Part shown: positions 1-11,564 of the stretch, in pieces
How positions within the stretch are numbered: position 1 is the first letter of the stretch
Layout: every line of letters starts with the position of its first letter
Assembly (NCBI GenBank): GCA_034096865.1
Contig: JAWQFJ010028266.1
Coordinates: forward strand, 142,501 to 206,500
Source of the DNA: Theodoxus fluviatilis
Lineage: Eukaryota; Mollusca; Gastropoda; Cycloneritida; Neritidae
DNA: 64,000 nt
Direction: 5' to 3'
Made by a program: the position numbers and the translations under genes
Notes under the pieces: model-generated
Database searches by the model: none
The model's input: only the letters and a program-made list of their open reading frames with translations
What the model was told of the DNA's origin: nothing

Positions 1-797
1 TGTACTCACCCTTTTCGTCCGTCTGGGCGTCCGGGTGTCCGGGCGTCCGAAAACTTTAACGTTGGATTTTTCTCGGAGACTATTAAGTCTATCAATACCA
101 AATGTGGCCTCAAAAAACATACATAGTGACTTGTCCTTGCTTCAAGGTCAAGGTCGCAGGGGCCATAAATGTTGTCTAAAAACCAGTCATTTTTAACATT
201 TTCTCAATTTTCTCTGAAGTTTTTGAGATTGGATACCTGACCTATATATGGTATATAGGGCAAAGTAATTCCTATCTTTTGATACCAGTTTGGTTGACCT
301 TGCTTCAAGGTCAAGGTCACAGGAGCTATTCAAAGTTGGATTGTATACATATTTTGAAGTGACCCTGACCCTGAACTATGGAAGATAACTGTTTCAAACT
401 TAATAATTATGTGGGGCACATGTTATACTTTCATCATGAGACACATTTGGTCACATATCATCAAGGTCAAGGTCACTTTGACCCTTGTGAAATGTGACCA
501 AAATGGGGTAGTGAACCACTAAAAGTGACCATATCTCATGGTAGAAAGTGCCAATAAGCACCATTGTGCTTCCTATGTCTTGAATTAACAGCTTTGTGTT
601 GCATGACCTTGGATGACCTTGAACTTGGGTCAAGGTCACATGTATTTTGGTAGGAAAAATGTGTAAAGCATTTCTTAGTGTATGATGTCATTGCTAGGTT
701 TAGTTGTTTGACCTTGAAGGTCACCTGAAGGTCAAGGTCATATAAAGGTCAAGGTCAAGCATGTGAGTCGTATGGGCTTTGCCCTTCTTGTTAGGTA
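1..797 (+). repeat. Dispersed repeat rich in TCAAGGTCA, copy 1 (cut by window start)
   Basis: The same roughly 830-870 bp sequence occurs at 40694-41525 (plus) and 21647-22514 (minus). The family starts with a small hairpin (GACTCAC...GTGAGTC) and ends with CATGTGAGTC followed by a short pyrimidine-rich tail ending CTTCTTGTTA. It is packed with TCAAGGTCA and its complement, often as head-to-tail overlapping copies. Here the left end lies outside the window. No coding capacity was recognised. Its mobility class is unknown; a non-autonomous element is the simplest reading. Confidence 0.85.
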
Positions 798-1795
798 CAT
801 CATCTGAGAGTAAATTTATACTTTGTACGTAGGTCATTGTACACGGGACAGTGCAATAGGAAGTGTATATCATCTTCATCTTCCTCAATGCACATTGGGC
901 ACCACAAATCTATCTCAGTCTGGGAATACCATAATTTGTGTGTTCTAATGTCACTGATTCCAAACCTAAAACGAGTCAGCGGTTCACGGAGGATCTGTTT
1001 ATCAATAACGTTCAGGTAGGGCTCAAAATATATTCCCATTTTGAATGATTGATATACAGTGAAACGATTTCTTGTCATTGTTTCTTCCTATTCGTGGTTA
1101 AAACGGTCTATCAATCTTTGATGCAATGTACACAGGAATGTTCTCTCATCTGTCACTTGCTATTCATACCAAACATTGGAGTATCCGTAAGTACACACTA
1201 GGGCTTTAATTATATTTGCACAAGACGTTTTCTGGACATATTGATGATCTTTCGCATGGATTTCAGCACTTGTGTGGCCGCTGATTTAGCTCTACTTGCG
1301 AGGCCACCGTGAGGTATATTCGCAGATAGTTTAGTGGCAAACAATAAACCAAGATATTTTTATTCGTTACGTACATCTAGCTTGTGACCTTGGACAAACC
1401 ACTTTTCACGGCTGGCTAAGTGTCCACCCATGCAAAAAAACCATCACATTAGACTGTGGTACATTGACACTTAGCCCAAAAGCAGCAGCTGACCGTTCAA
1501 GGACATTCAACTGGTGTTGAAGACCAATAACGGTATCCGAAAAAAGAACAATATCCTCTGCAAACAACAGCATATACAGATCAGGCCCATTTGGCAAAAG
1601 TTGGATCCCATGCTTCCCTCGTTTTATAACTTCCCTGGTAATCAAGGCTGCCACATAATTATAAAAATAGTTTCGGCGACAAATTGCAACCTGGTTTCAA
1701 GGCCTCTGGAACTACTAAAGTAATCATTACACCCTTCTGTTCCTTTTACACAATAAAGTACACTGTTATATATATTCTGAATGATGCGCACAATT
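798..1795 (-). pseudogene. Decayed non-LTR retrotransposon (LINE) fragment
   Basis: Read on the minus strand, broken frames run in the order expected for a LINE polymerase. At about 1795-1660 there is an RT palm fragment ending in a degenerate 'RGLETRLQ'. At 1654-1406 a frame contains FAEDIVLFSD, a relic of the F-A-D-D catalytic motif with the second Asp replaced by Ile. At 1078-800 lies the C-terminal region with the Cys/His pattern CPMC...HFLLHC, typical of LINE zinc knuckles. Frame shifts and stops separate the pieces, so it is dead. It directly abuts the dispersed repeat on its 3' side. The clade cannot be fixed by eye. Confidence 0.75.
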
Positions 1796-1807
1796 TTCAC
1801 AGTTAAG

Positions 1808-1951
<144 letters not shown>

Positions 1952-2099
1952 AGGAAAAGACAAACGAACGAGCAGACTGACAAATGAACAGTCAGACAGA
2001 CGGATGGACGGACAAACAAAGACAGCCGGACAGAAAGGTATTGACTTCAAATCGCGACATATAACCCATCTCTTAGTCCCGAATTGTTTACACTTGACA

Positions 2100-2116
2100 G
2101 ACACACAGACAGACAA

Positions 2117-2158
<42 letters not shown>

Positions 2159-2181
2159 CACAGATTGACAGATACACAGAT

Positions 2182-2238
<57 letters not shown>

Positions 2239-2408
2239 CACAGAGGATGACAGACAGACAAACAAGCAAAAAGACAAACACACACATTTACACTGACACT
2301 CCCCATTCACACACACATGCTACTGCACTCACAAAAACACCATTCACAAACACACACATATTCACGAACACATACTAGCGAACACACATATACACACACC
2401 ATTCACAC

Positions 2409-2453
<45 letters not shown>

Positions 2454-2880
2454 GATGACAGACAGACAAACAAGCAGAAAGACAAACACACACATTTACA
2501 CTGACACACTCCCCATTCACACACACATGCTACTGCACTCACAAAAACACCATTCACAAACACACACATATTCACGAACACATACTAGCGAACACACATA
2601 TACACACACCATTCACACAACACACACACACACACACTACTCACGAACACATACTAGCGAACAAACACCATTCACGCACACATACTAAAGAACACACACA
2701 CGCACGCACACACACCATTCACACACACACACACACCATTCACGCACACATACTAACGAACACACAGACACACACACACACACCATTCACACACAACACA
2801 CACACACACTCACACACAGACACACACACACCATTCACACACACATACAGACACACTAACACACACATACCTCCACCTGC
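2100..2880. repeat. CA-rich microsatellite field with a duplicated ~208-bp unit
   Basis: Long CA runs alternate with spacers containing ACCATTCACACA and ACATACTAGCGAACA. A composite unit starting GAGGATGACAGACAGAC at 2243 is repeated at 2451, with nearly the same internal order including GCTACTGCACTCAC. This shows duplication of a whole microsatellite-containing block. Open frames here, such as poly(His-Thr), are low-complexity artefacts. Confidence 0.9.
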
Positions 2881-2903
2881 TATCACTACGACTCGTTCCA
2901 CAG

Positions 2904-3050
2904 TCCCATCTCCACCACACACGTAACTCTTCACAAGGGAGTTCCTTGACCCAGGCAGACATGAGCTACATGGACGCCCTGACCGAAGGCCTCGAACGTG
3001 TCCTGCTCATTCGCGGCAGCAACAAGGAGGTCATCACCATCTTCAACTGA
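2904..3050 (+). CDS. Probable terminal coding exon of an unidentified gene
   Basis: A non-repetitive stretch ends in an open frame of 48 residues and TGA at 3048-3050. The last 30 residues read as ordinary globular protein (for example YMDALTEGLERVLLIRG, then a hydrophobic end EVITIFN), and codon third positions are GC-rich. A possible acceptor is TTCCACAG before 2904; an alternative is CTTCACAAG ending at 2937. A polyadenylation signal AATAAA lies at 3381-3386, about 330 bp after the stop. Upstream exons would lie beyond the CA-rich intron or outside the window. I do not recognise the family. The sharp change from repeat to codon-like sequence plus a downstream AATAAA is the support. Confidence 0.5.
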   Translation, partial: SHLHHTRNSSQGSSLTQADMSYMDALTEGLERVLLIRGSNKEVITIFN

Positions 3051-3400
3051 GGTCACTCGCAGCCTCGCTCCCAACTGACCAATGGGCAGGCGACCTGGGA
3101 GTGACATAAGGCTTGATAAATGAAGGCACTGAGGCTTACGTACTGAGGTGAACGTTCACATACACAAAGCACTCAAGCGTGCTCTTTGAAACGATCGGGG
3201 TATTGTGACTACAATGAATATGGGGACAGCAGCACCAGAACAGAAAGGGCGTGGTGAGATGGGCGAAATGAGTGGAACATTTTCAACAAAAGCAAAAGAA
3301 CGGTCGAGTTATGTGAGCCGTTGGCGATAAGAACAGGCCAAAAGAAATCTGAAAGTTATTGCGTCGAACGAGCGATGCCAAATAAACAGGTAAATAGATT
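3051..3400 (+). other. Putative 3' UTR with AATAAA at 3381
   Basis: Unique, non-repetitive sequence follows the stop of the terminal exon and contains AATAAA at 3381-3386. The end of the transcript is inferred only from this signal. From 3400 to about 3920 I see no feature. Confidence 0.35.
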
Positions 3401-3921
3401 TTTTAAAATGCCGATATGACGCGTTGAAGTCCTAATGCATCTCTCTGCATGCATTTGCAAAGAGTGGATTTTTATAAACAATAGTCAGCACAATTATTAA
3501 TGACGCCTGCAAAGATAAATGATATACTGTGGAAATCCTTGTATGATGATCTTGTCAGCAAAGAGTTGTGCACAAAGTACTCTTAGAAATGATCTATGTC
3601 GAGAAATGAGTGAATATCACGAAGAACGAGAATTCAATGCCAATTGTTCTGTAAGAACCCTTAATTATCCTGCTATTTGGATGTCTTCAATAATCGTCGT
3701 ATCGACTTTTTCTCCCAGGTCACTAGTTCATTGAATGAAGTGGTGTGCTAGATTGGTGGTCTTGTCCGTGGTACTTTTCATTGGGGAAACACGTGGGACA
3801 ACGCGTCCTTGTTCTAGCTCACTCCGTCCCCTCAAACTCCCGCAGTATGAACAAACTGGACGAGTGGCAGGTGGGCACGCCATACAAGTCACGTGGACGC
3901 AGAGACCAGCGCCTGACTGCG

Positions 3922-4655
3922 TCCACGTCGACAGGACTTCCACCTCGTATGCGTCAACAGGACTTCCACTTCGTACACGTCCACAGGACTTCCACCTCGT
4001 ATACGTCCACAGGACTTCCACCTCGTACACGTCCACAGGACTTCCACCTCGTACACGTCCACAGGACTTCCACCTCGTACACGTCCACAGGACTTCCACC
4101 TCGTATACGTCAACAGGACTTCCACCTCGTACACGTCGACAGGACTTCCACCTCGTATACGTCAACAGGACTTCCACCTCGTACACGTCCACAGGACTTC
4201 CACCTCGTACACGTCCACAGGACTTCCACCTCGTACACGTCCACAGGACTTCCACCTCGTATACGTCAAGAGGACTTCCACCTCGTACACGTCAACAGGA
4301 CTTCCACCTCGTATACGTCAACAGGACTTCCACCTCGTACACGTCAAGAGGACTTCCACCTCGTACACGTCAACAGGACTTCCACCTCGTACACGTCAAC
4401 AGGACTTCCACCTCGTACACGTCAACAGGACTTCCACCTCGTACACGTCCACAGGACTTCCACCTCGTACACGTCCACAGGACTTCCACCTCGTACACGT
4501 CAAGAGGACTTCCACCTCGTACACGTCAACAGGACTTCCACCTCGTACACGTCAACAGGACTTCCACCTCGTACACGTCAAGAGGACTTCCACCTCGTAT
4601 ACGTCGACAGGACTTCCACCTCGTACACGTCAACGTACAGGACTTCCACCGTGTG
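3922..4655. repeat. 26-bp minisatellite, about 27 copies
   Basis: The unit is GGACTTCCACCTCGTACACG followed by TCAACA or TCCACA. Main variants are C/T after CGTA, CAACA/CCACA, and AAGAGG in place of AACAGG. Because 26 is not a multiple of 3, every forward frame cycles through the same 26-residue pattern and all stay open, as does much of the minus strand. The overlapping 314- and 327-codon frames are therefore artefacts. Confidence 0.97.
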
Positions 4656-4763
4656 GGTGCCGGTTTGGCTGCGCCTTGATCGACAAGCAAATGTTTGGAA
4701 ATGTAGAGGTGTGTCTCCATTGGCATAGGAATTCTGACACGTGGGCTTTCGGACTTCGATTTT

Positions 4764-5012
4764 CACACGCACATCCCCACACACACACGCACTCTCACAC
4801 ACACGCGTGCGCACGCAAACACGCACACACACTCACTCACGCGCACACACACACACAGACGCACACATATACAAACACTCACTGACACTCACACACACAC
4901 ACAAATGCGCGCGCACACACACACAGACGCACACACATGCACGCATACACACACATATAGACGCACACACACATGCAAGCACACACACAGACGCACGCAC
5001 TCGCGCCAACAT
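4764..5012. repeat. CA-rich microsatellite
   Basis: CA dinucleotides mixed with ACACGC, ACGCAC and ACTCAC steps over about 250 bp. Confidence 0.95.
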
Positions 5013-5796
5013 TCCAGTCATGAATTCCCCTCCCTAATATCTGAGTACTGAAGGAAATGACAGTGGAGGAGGCATTGGGCGAACAATCAAAATTTCCATG
5101 TACAGTTCTTGCATCTTGTCTGACACAAAGAAAAAAATTAAGACCGAGTGCCTCAACTAATTCACAGATCCAATATTTTACAAGACTTTGTTATCTTAAA
5201 AGCGGTACCCCTGAAACGGAACTGAAGTAGTCGATTGCACAAATAATTAATTTGCCTGCCCATGATGTTGACTTTTTAGTGCAGGCTTATGTCTCGTCCC
5301 ACCTTTTATGATGTTTTCTGGAACATTTTTATTCTGACATGGTTTGAGAACAGTTTTATGTTTGATGATCGAATCTTTGAACAAAAAATGTTTTAAGGGT
5401 AGACGCACTGTTGTAAGCGTATACATCAATTCCGTTGCATGTTGACCATTGGACATCGTGTACACTGGCTGTTATTTGACAGGTCAAACCAGCTGGTCAC
5501 TATTCACTCTCCGCCACAAGGCGCGATGCGTGCAGGGTACGGGATGGCAGTAATGTGGCATTTGGCTGTGAAGCTGTATATAGTGATGACGTATGCCAGT
5601 GTTCAGTGCGGGGTGGTGTATGTAGGATTTGAGGTGCATCCCTTTTATTTCCCATATTGTATTCTCCATATAAACAGAGAACGCAGCGCCTGGGTTTCTG
5701 CTCCATTTGTTGACTTTGAAATGAATTCATCGGGAATGCATGTCTCCGTATTTAAGGTTCACACAGACGAGCAAGAGCGAGATCCTATTTTCCGTT
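5013..5796. other. No recognised feature
   Basis: AT-moderate unique sequence. A 119-codon frame at 5439-5798 resembles no family I know and lacks splice or composition support, so it is not called. Confidence 0.5.
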
Positions 5797-5856
5797 AACT
5801 ACCACTCAATTTTCCTTTTAACTACCACTCAATTTTCCTTTTAACTACCACTCAAT
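5797..5856. repeat. Three tandem copies of a ~22-bp unit
   Basis: TAACTACCACTCAATTTTCC is repeated three times, the last copy diverging after CAATT. Confidence 0.9.
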
Positions 5857-6044
5857 TGTTGCTTTGTTCACCTGTAATTAAGTCTCTCTTATCACTTCCA
5901 TCTTGCACTTTGCTAACGAATGCTGACATCACAGCAGTACGTACTAACACATCCAGGGCAACCATCATGCCACAGTGGTCATCTCCTCTCTGCAATGTCA
6001 AGGGCGAGATAGGCGTGAGTGGAAGAAGAGACTACACCACTCCA

Positions 6045-7560
6045 CCAACAGACATCTACACAGCAGTGTTTATAGCTGTCTGTCTTCATATACTGGGGCC
6101 ACACCCCAAGGACAGAATTACGTTGAGTGAAAGCACTGACATCTACACAGCAGTGTGTATAGCTGTCTGTCTTCATATACTGGGGCCACACCCCAAGAAG
6201 GACAGAATTACGTTGAGTGAAAGCACTGACATCTACACAGCAGTGTCTATAGCTGTCTGTCTTCATATACTGGTGCCAAACCCCAAGAAGGACAGAATTA
6301 CGTTGAGTGAAAGCACTGACATCTATACAGCAGTGTCTATAGCTGTCTGTCTTCATATACTTTGGCCACACCCCAAGGACAGAATTACGTTGAGTGAAAG
6401 CACTGACATCTACACAGCAGTGTCTATAGCTGTCTGTCTTCATATACTGGGGCCACACCCCAAGAAGGACAGAATTACGTTGAGTGAAAGCACTGACATC
6501 TACACAGCAGTGTCTATAGCTGTCTGTCTTCATATACTGGGGCCACACCCCAAGGACAGAATTACGTTGAGTGAAAGCACTGACATATACACAGCAGTGT
6601 CTATAGCTGTCTGTCTTCATATACTGGGGCCACACCCCAAGAAGGACAGAATTACGTTGAGTGAAAGCACTGACATCTACACAGCAGTGTCTATAGCTGT
6701 CTGTCTTCATATACTGGGGCCACACCCCAAGAAGGACAGAATTACGTTGAGTGAAAGCACTGACATCTACACAACATTGTCTATAGCTGTCTGTCTTCAT
6801 ATACTGGGGCCACACCCCAAGAAGGACAGAATTACGTTGAGTGAAAGCACTGACATATACACAGCAGTGTCTATAGCTGTCTGTCTTCATATACTGGGGC
6901 CACACCCCAAGAAGGACAAAATTACGTTGAGTGAAAGCACTGACATCTACACAGCAGTGTCTATAGCTGTCTGTCTTCATATACTGGGGCCACACCGCAA
7001 GGACAGAATTACGTTGAGTGAAAGCACTGACCTCTACACAGCAGTGTCTATAGCTGTCTGTCTTCATATACTGGGGCCACACCCCAAGGACAGAATTACG
7101 TTGAGTGAAAGCACTTACATCTACACAGCAGTGTGTATAGCTGTCTGTCTTCATATACTGGGGCCACACCCCAAGAAGGACAGAATTACGTTGAGTGAAA
7201 GCACTGACCTCTACACAGCAGTGTCTATAGCTGTCTGTCTTCATATACTGGGGCCACACCGCAAGAACAGAATTACGTTGAGTGAAAGCACTGACATCTA
7301 CACAGCAGTGTCTGTAGCTGTCTGTCTTCATATACTGGGGCCACACCCCAAGAAGGACAGAATTACGTTGAGTGAAATCACTGACATCTATACAGCAGTG
7401 ACTATAGCTGTCTGTCTTCATATACTGGGGCCACACCCCAAGAAGGACAGAATTACGTTGAGTGAAAGCACTGACATCTACACAGCAGTGTCTATAGCTG
7501 TCTGTCTTCATATACTGGGGCCACACCCCAAGAAGGACAGAAATGTGTTAGTGAAAGCAC
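6045..7560. repeat. 87/90-bp minisatellite, about 17 copies
   Basis: Each unit runs from GACAGAATTACGTTGAGTG through TATAGCTGTCTGTCTTCATA to GGGGCCACACCCCAAG, with an optional extra AAG. The 3-bp indel keeps the frame, so a 570-codon plus frame (5856-7568) and a 515-codon minus frame both stay open. Most differences between copies change an amino acid in the plus frame (Ser/Cys, Gly/Trp, Pro/Arg, Asp/Tyr), which argues against selection on that protein. I therefore call it a non-coding minisatellite, while noting the unusual frame preservation. Confidence 0.93.
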
Positions 7561-7676
7561 TGAAGTGACATCTACACTATACCTACATGTGGTTGCATCA
7601 TGATAGATTTGAGCTGAACTTTCACGTTCATCAGGAGTAAACAATCCCTTCGTTTGCTTTTCCACCTTTGATTTCA

Positions 7677-7768
7677 GTAAGCTCAGTAGTAGGAGCAGTA
7701 GTACAACTATTAGTAGTAGTAGTAGTAGAAGTAGTAGTAGTTGTTGTAATTGTAGTAATACTAGAAGT

Positions 7769-7830
<62 letters not shown>

Positions 7831-7900
7831 AAAAGTAGTAGTAGTAGTGGTGGTAGTAAGTTAGAGTAGTAGTAGTGGCGGTAGTAGTAACAAAAAGATA
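7677..7900. repeat. TAG/GTA trinucleotide microsatellite
   Basis: Long AGT/TAG triplet runs with scattered GGT and AAG interruptions. Confidence 0.95.
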
Positions 7901-7904
7901 AAAG

Positions 7905-8222
7905 GTAAAGGTGTGATTTTATATAGCCACTTATCACCCATGTCTGGGGCTCCAACCACTTAACACTTTCCCCCTGATCACCGGGCCGCTTGATCAATCC
8001 TTCACTGGTACCTGACACCAATCCATGGCTCATGGCTGCATACAAGGGTTAATCACACTACAGTGTATCATCACTGCCCTCTCAGGTACCCGGTTTTACT
8101 CCTGGTTGGGGAGAAGCAATGTGCGTTAAACACCTTGCTCAAGGATGCAACTCTGGGAACCGTGCAGCTAGTCAGAAGCGACTACAGGTCAAGCATGCTA
8201 ACCACTCGGCCTGTGTTAGAAG
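7905..8222. mobile_element. SINE-like dispersed repeat fragment embedded in triplet arrays
   Basis: A 310-bp complex sequence interrupts the TAG array. Its right part contains CTTGCTCAAGGATGCAAC and ends GCTAACCACTCGGCCTGTG. That resembles the CTTGC(C/T)CAAGG...ACCACT(C/A)GGCC module I know from dispersed repeats in many invertebrate genomes. No second copy is in the window, so the assignment rests on recollection of that module. Confidence 0.4.
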
Positions 8223-9935
8223 TAGTACGGTAGTAGAACTATGTAGTAGTAGCAGTAGGACTCAGTAGTAGTAGTAGTAGTAGTAGTAGTTACTAGGAGT
8301 AGTAGTAGCCATAGTAGTAGTAGTAGTAGTAGCAGTGTGGTGGTACTGGTAGAAGTAGTAGTAGTACTAGGCAGTGGTAGCAATATGTCTTATTAGTTGT
8401 TGTTGTAGTAGTAAGTAGGAGTAGCAGTAGTAATAGCAGGTAGATGTAGTAGTCGTAGTGGTAGTAGTATTAGTGGTAGTAGCAGTAATAGTAGTAATCA
8501 ACAGTAGTAGTGGTAGTAGTAGTAGTAGTAGTAGTAGTAATAGCAGGTAGATGTAGTAGTTGTAGTGGTAGTAGTGGTAGTAGCAGTATTAGTAGTAATC
8601 AACAATAGTAGAAGTAGTGGTAGTAGTAGAAATGGTAGTGGTAGTAGTAGCAGTAGTAGTGGTAATAGAAGTAGTAGGTAAGTAGTAGTAAGTTATAGCA
8701 GTAGTGGTAGTAGTAGTAGGTAATTGTGGTAGTGTTTGTAGTAGTAGTAGTGGTGGTGGTGGTAGTAGTGGTGGTAGTAGTAGAAGTGGTGGTAGTAGTA
8801 GAAGTAGTAGTAGTACCAGTACTAGTAGTAGTGGTGGTGGTAGCAGCAGAAGGTAATAGTAGTAGTGGTAGTAGTAGTAGTAATCATAGTAATAGTAGTA
8901 GTTGTTGTAGTCGTAGTAGTAGTAGTAGTAGTAGTAGTAGAAGTAGACAGTAGCAGTAGAAGTAGGTATCAGTAGTAGTAATAGTGGTAATAGTAGTAGG
9001 TAATTGTGGTTATTAATGGTGATAGCAGCAGTAGTAGTAGTGGTGATAGCAGTAGTAGTAGAAGTGGTAGGTAGTAGCAGTAATTATGGGTAACAGTGGT
9101 AGTAATAGTGGTAGTAGTAATGGGTAACTGTGGTAGAAGTTGCAGTAGTAGTGGTGATAGCAGTAGTAGTAGTAGTGGTGATAGCAGTAGTAGTAGTAGT
9201 GGTGATAGCAGTAGTAGTAGTAGTGGTGATAGCAGTAGTAGTAGTAGTGGTGATAGCAGTAGTAGTAGTGGTGATAGCAGTAGTAGTAGTGGTGATAGCA
9301 GTAGTAGTAGTAGTAGTGGTGGTGATAGCAGTAGTAGTAGTGGTGATAGCAGTAGTAGTAGTGGTGATATCAGTAGTAGTAGTAGTGGTGATAGCAGTAG
9401 TAGTAGTAGTAGTGGTGATAGCAGTAGTAGTAGTAGTGGTGATAGCAGTAGTAGAAGTAGTGGTGATAGCAGTAGTAGTAGTGGTGGTGATAGCAGTAGT
9501 AGTAGTGGTGGTGATAGCAGTAGTAGTAGTGGTGATAGCAGTAGTAGTAGTAGTGGTGATAGCAGTAGTAGTAGTGGTGATATCAGTAGTAGTAGTAGTG
9601 GTGGTGATAGCAGTAGTAGTAGTGGTGATAACAGTAGTAGTAGGAGTGGTGATAGCAGTAGTACTTGTAGTAGGCAATAGTAGTATTGGGTAATAGTAGA
9701 AGTTGTAGTAAGTAATGGTGGTGGTGGTAGTAGTAGTAGCAGTGGTAGTAGCAGTAGTAGTAGTAGTAGCAATAGTAGTAGCAGTAGCAGCAGCAGCAGT
9801 AGTAGTAGGTAATAGTAGTAATGAGTAATAATAGTTGTAAGTAATGGTGGTGGCAGTAGTAGTAGTAGAGGTAGTAGTAGTGGTAGTAGCAGCAGTAGTA
9901 GGTATAGTAACAATGTATATTAGTAGTAGTTGTAG
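8220..9935. repeat. TAG/TGG/TGA triplet array, about 1.7 kb
   Basis: Degenerate AGT/GGT triplets dominate. From about 9140 to 9665 a higher-order unit appears: (AGT)3-5 GGTGATAGC, repeated some 25 times. Every frame without TAG/TGA stays open as poly-Ser-Gly, poly-Val or poly-Thr; none is a credible protein. Confidence 0.95.
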
Positions 9936-9939
9936 TAAG

Positions 9940-10385
9940 CAGTGTTGGTGGTGGTGTTGGTGGCGGTGTTGGTGGTGGTGGTGGTGTTGGTGGCGGTGTT
10001 GGTGGTGGTATTGGTGGTGGTGGTGTTGGTGGCGGTGTTGGTGGTGGTGGTGGTGTTGGTGGTGGTGTTGGTGGTGGTATTGGTGGTGGTGGTGTTGGTG
10101 GCGGTGTTGGTGGTGGTGGTGTTGGTGGCGGTGTTGGTGGTGGTGGTGGTGGTGGTGGTGGTGTTGGTGGTGGTATTGGTGGTGGTGGTGTTGGTGGTGG
10201 TGTTGGTGGTGGTGGTGGTGGTGGTGTTGGTGGTGGTATTGGTGGTGGTGGTGTTGGTGGCGGTGTTGGTGGCGGTGTTGGTGGTGGTGGTGTTGGTGGT
10301 GGTGTTGGTGGTGGTGGTGGTGTTGGTGGTGGTGTTGGTGGTGGTATTGGTGGTGGTGGTGTTGGTGGCGGTGTTGGTGGTGGCA
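9940..10385. repeat. G-rich GGTGTTGGTGGTGGT minisatellite
   Basis: Triplets GGT, GTT, ATT and GCG are arranged in irregular 15-27-bp modules over about 445 bp. The plus strand is almost free of C and full of GG dinucleotides. Frames read poly Val-Leu, Cys-Trp or Thr-Asn on one or other strand. Confidence 0.95.
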
Positions 10386-11564
10386 GCAGCAGCAGTAGTG
10401 ATAGCAGTAGTGCTCATGACCAGGTGATCATTCAAGAAGGCAGTCACCACTGGTACATTCCAGCAGCTCACCTATGACCCTACACGAAGACAGCAGACTG
10501 ATACTCAGTGCTACCACACCTTCAGGACAAGAGCAGAACCACACTGAACTAGCATTCCATAAATATAATTTATTTCATTCAAATCAGCCATGACAGATAA
10601 AACTCATCACACTTGCTTTCACTGACTGAAGGCAAGACATCACAAGCCCCATAACACCATGAAAGTAGGAGACAACACACAAGGCACATTGAAAACTCAT
10701 GGATTTTTCCTGCAGTGTCAGGTTGAGGACCCCCCTGCCAGTACTAAGGGAAACAACTCTATTTTAATATTGTATACTACTTGGTATCACTTACATATTT
10801 GATATACATTATATTATTTGCACAACTTATATATTGTGACCCTGCATGGGAAAACCCAGCAAATCTTGCTTAGTGTTTAAACGAGTTCTTAATAACAAGC
10901 AAAAACCTGACCATGCATATCAAGATTATGCTATGTCTTCAAATATAAAAATTCAGCATTAACAGGTTTGTTTTGTGCATGTTATAATATTATGATTTGT
11001 ATTAATTATGGTTTTAAAAGAAGTAGAAGAAGAAAAAGAAGAAAGTACCATTTTTCTGAGTTACGCCTGGTTTTCTCATGCAAAGTCACAATTAGAAAAA
11101 ATATGTTTATCACAGAAGACAATGAGCAACTCTCTCTGTCTCCAGCTGTCTGTCTTCCTCTGTGTCCTTGTGTCTGCCTGTGTGTCTGACTGCTTGTGCG
11201 TCCATCTGTCTCACTCTCCAACCATTTTTTTAATGACTACAAATATACATTGTGCTAATCCCATTTGAATGGGATTTATTATGTACACATGCCACCACTG
11301 TAAAATGCTTTATTATCCTTTGCAGAATTTAAGTTTCCTTACATCAGTTTTCTCAAATGTTCAGATTTCTCACAGAAAATTGGAAAATATCTCACAAGTC
11401 TGTACTAATCAAAGACTAATATGAACATATTCTTCTTCCTAACTGGTCACAACAAAATAACATGAGACAAGCAGGACATGATCACACCATGAACCGAAGA
11501 ACATCACCAAATGTACATGCAGGAGGCATAAAAGACTACCCCACAGTGAAATGCATTAATGAAC
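10386..11564. other. No recognised feature
   Basis: AT-rich unique sequence without convincing codon structure. Short frames near 11000 are not supported. Confidence 0.5.

Noticed and set aside
3735..4728. Overlapping plus frames of 314 and 327 codons
   Set aside because: Generated by the 26-bp repeat, which is open in all three forward frames with the same 26-residue cycle; not evidence of coding.
5439..5798. 119-codon open frame
   Set aside because: No family resemblance, no splice or poly(A) context; length is within chance for this composition.
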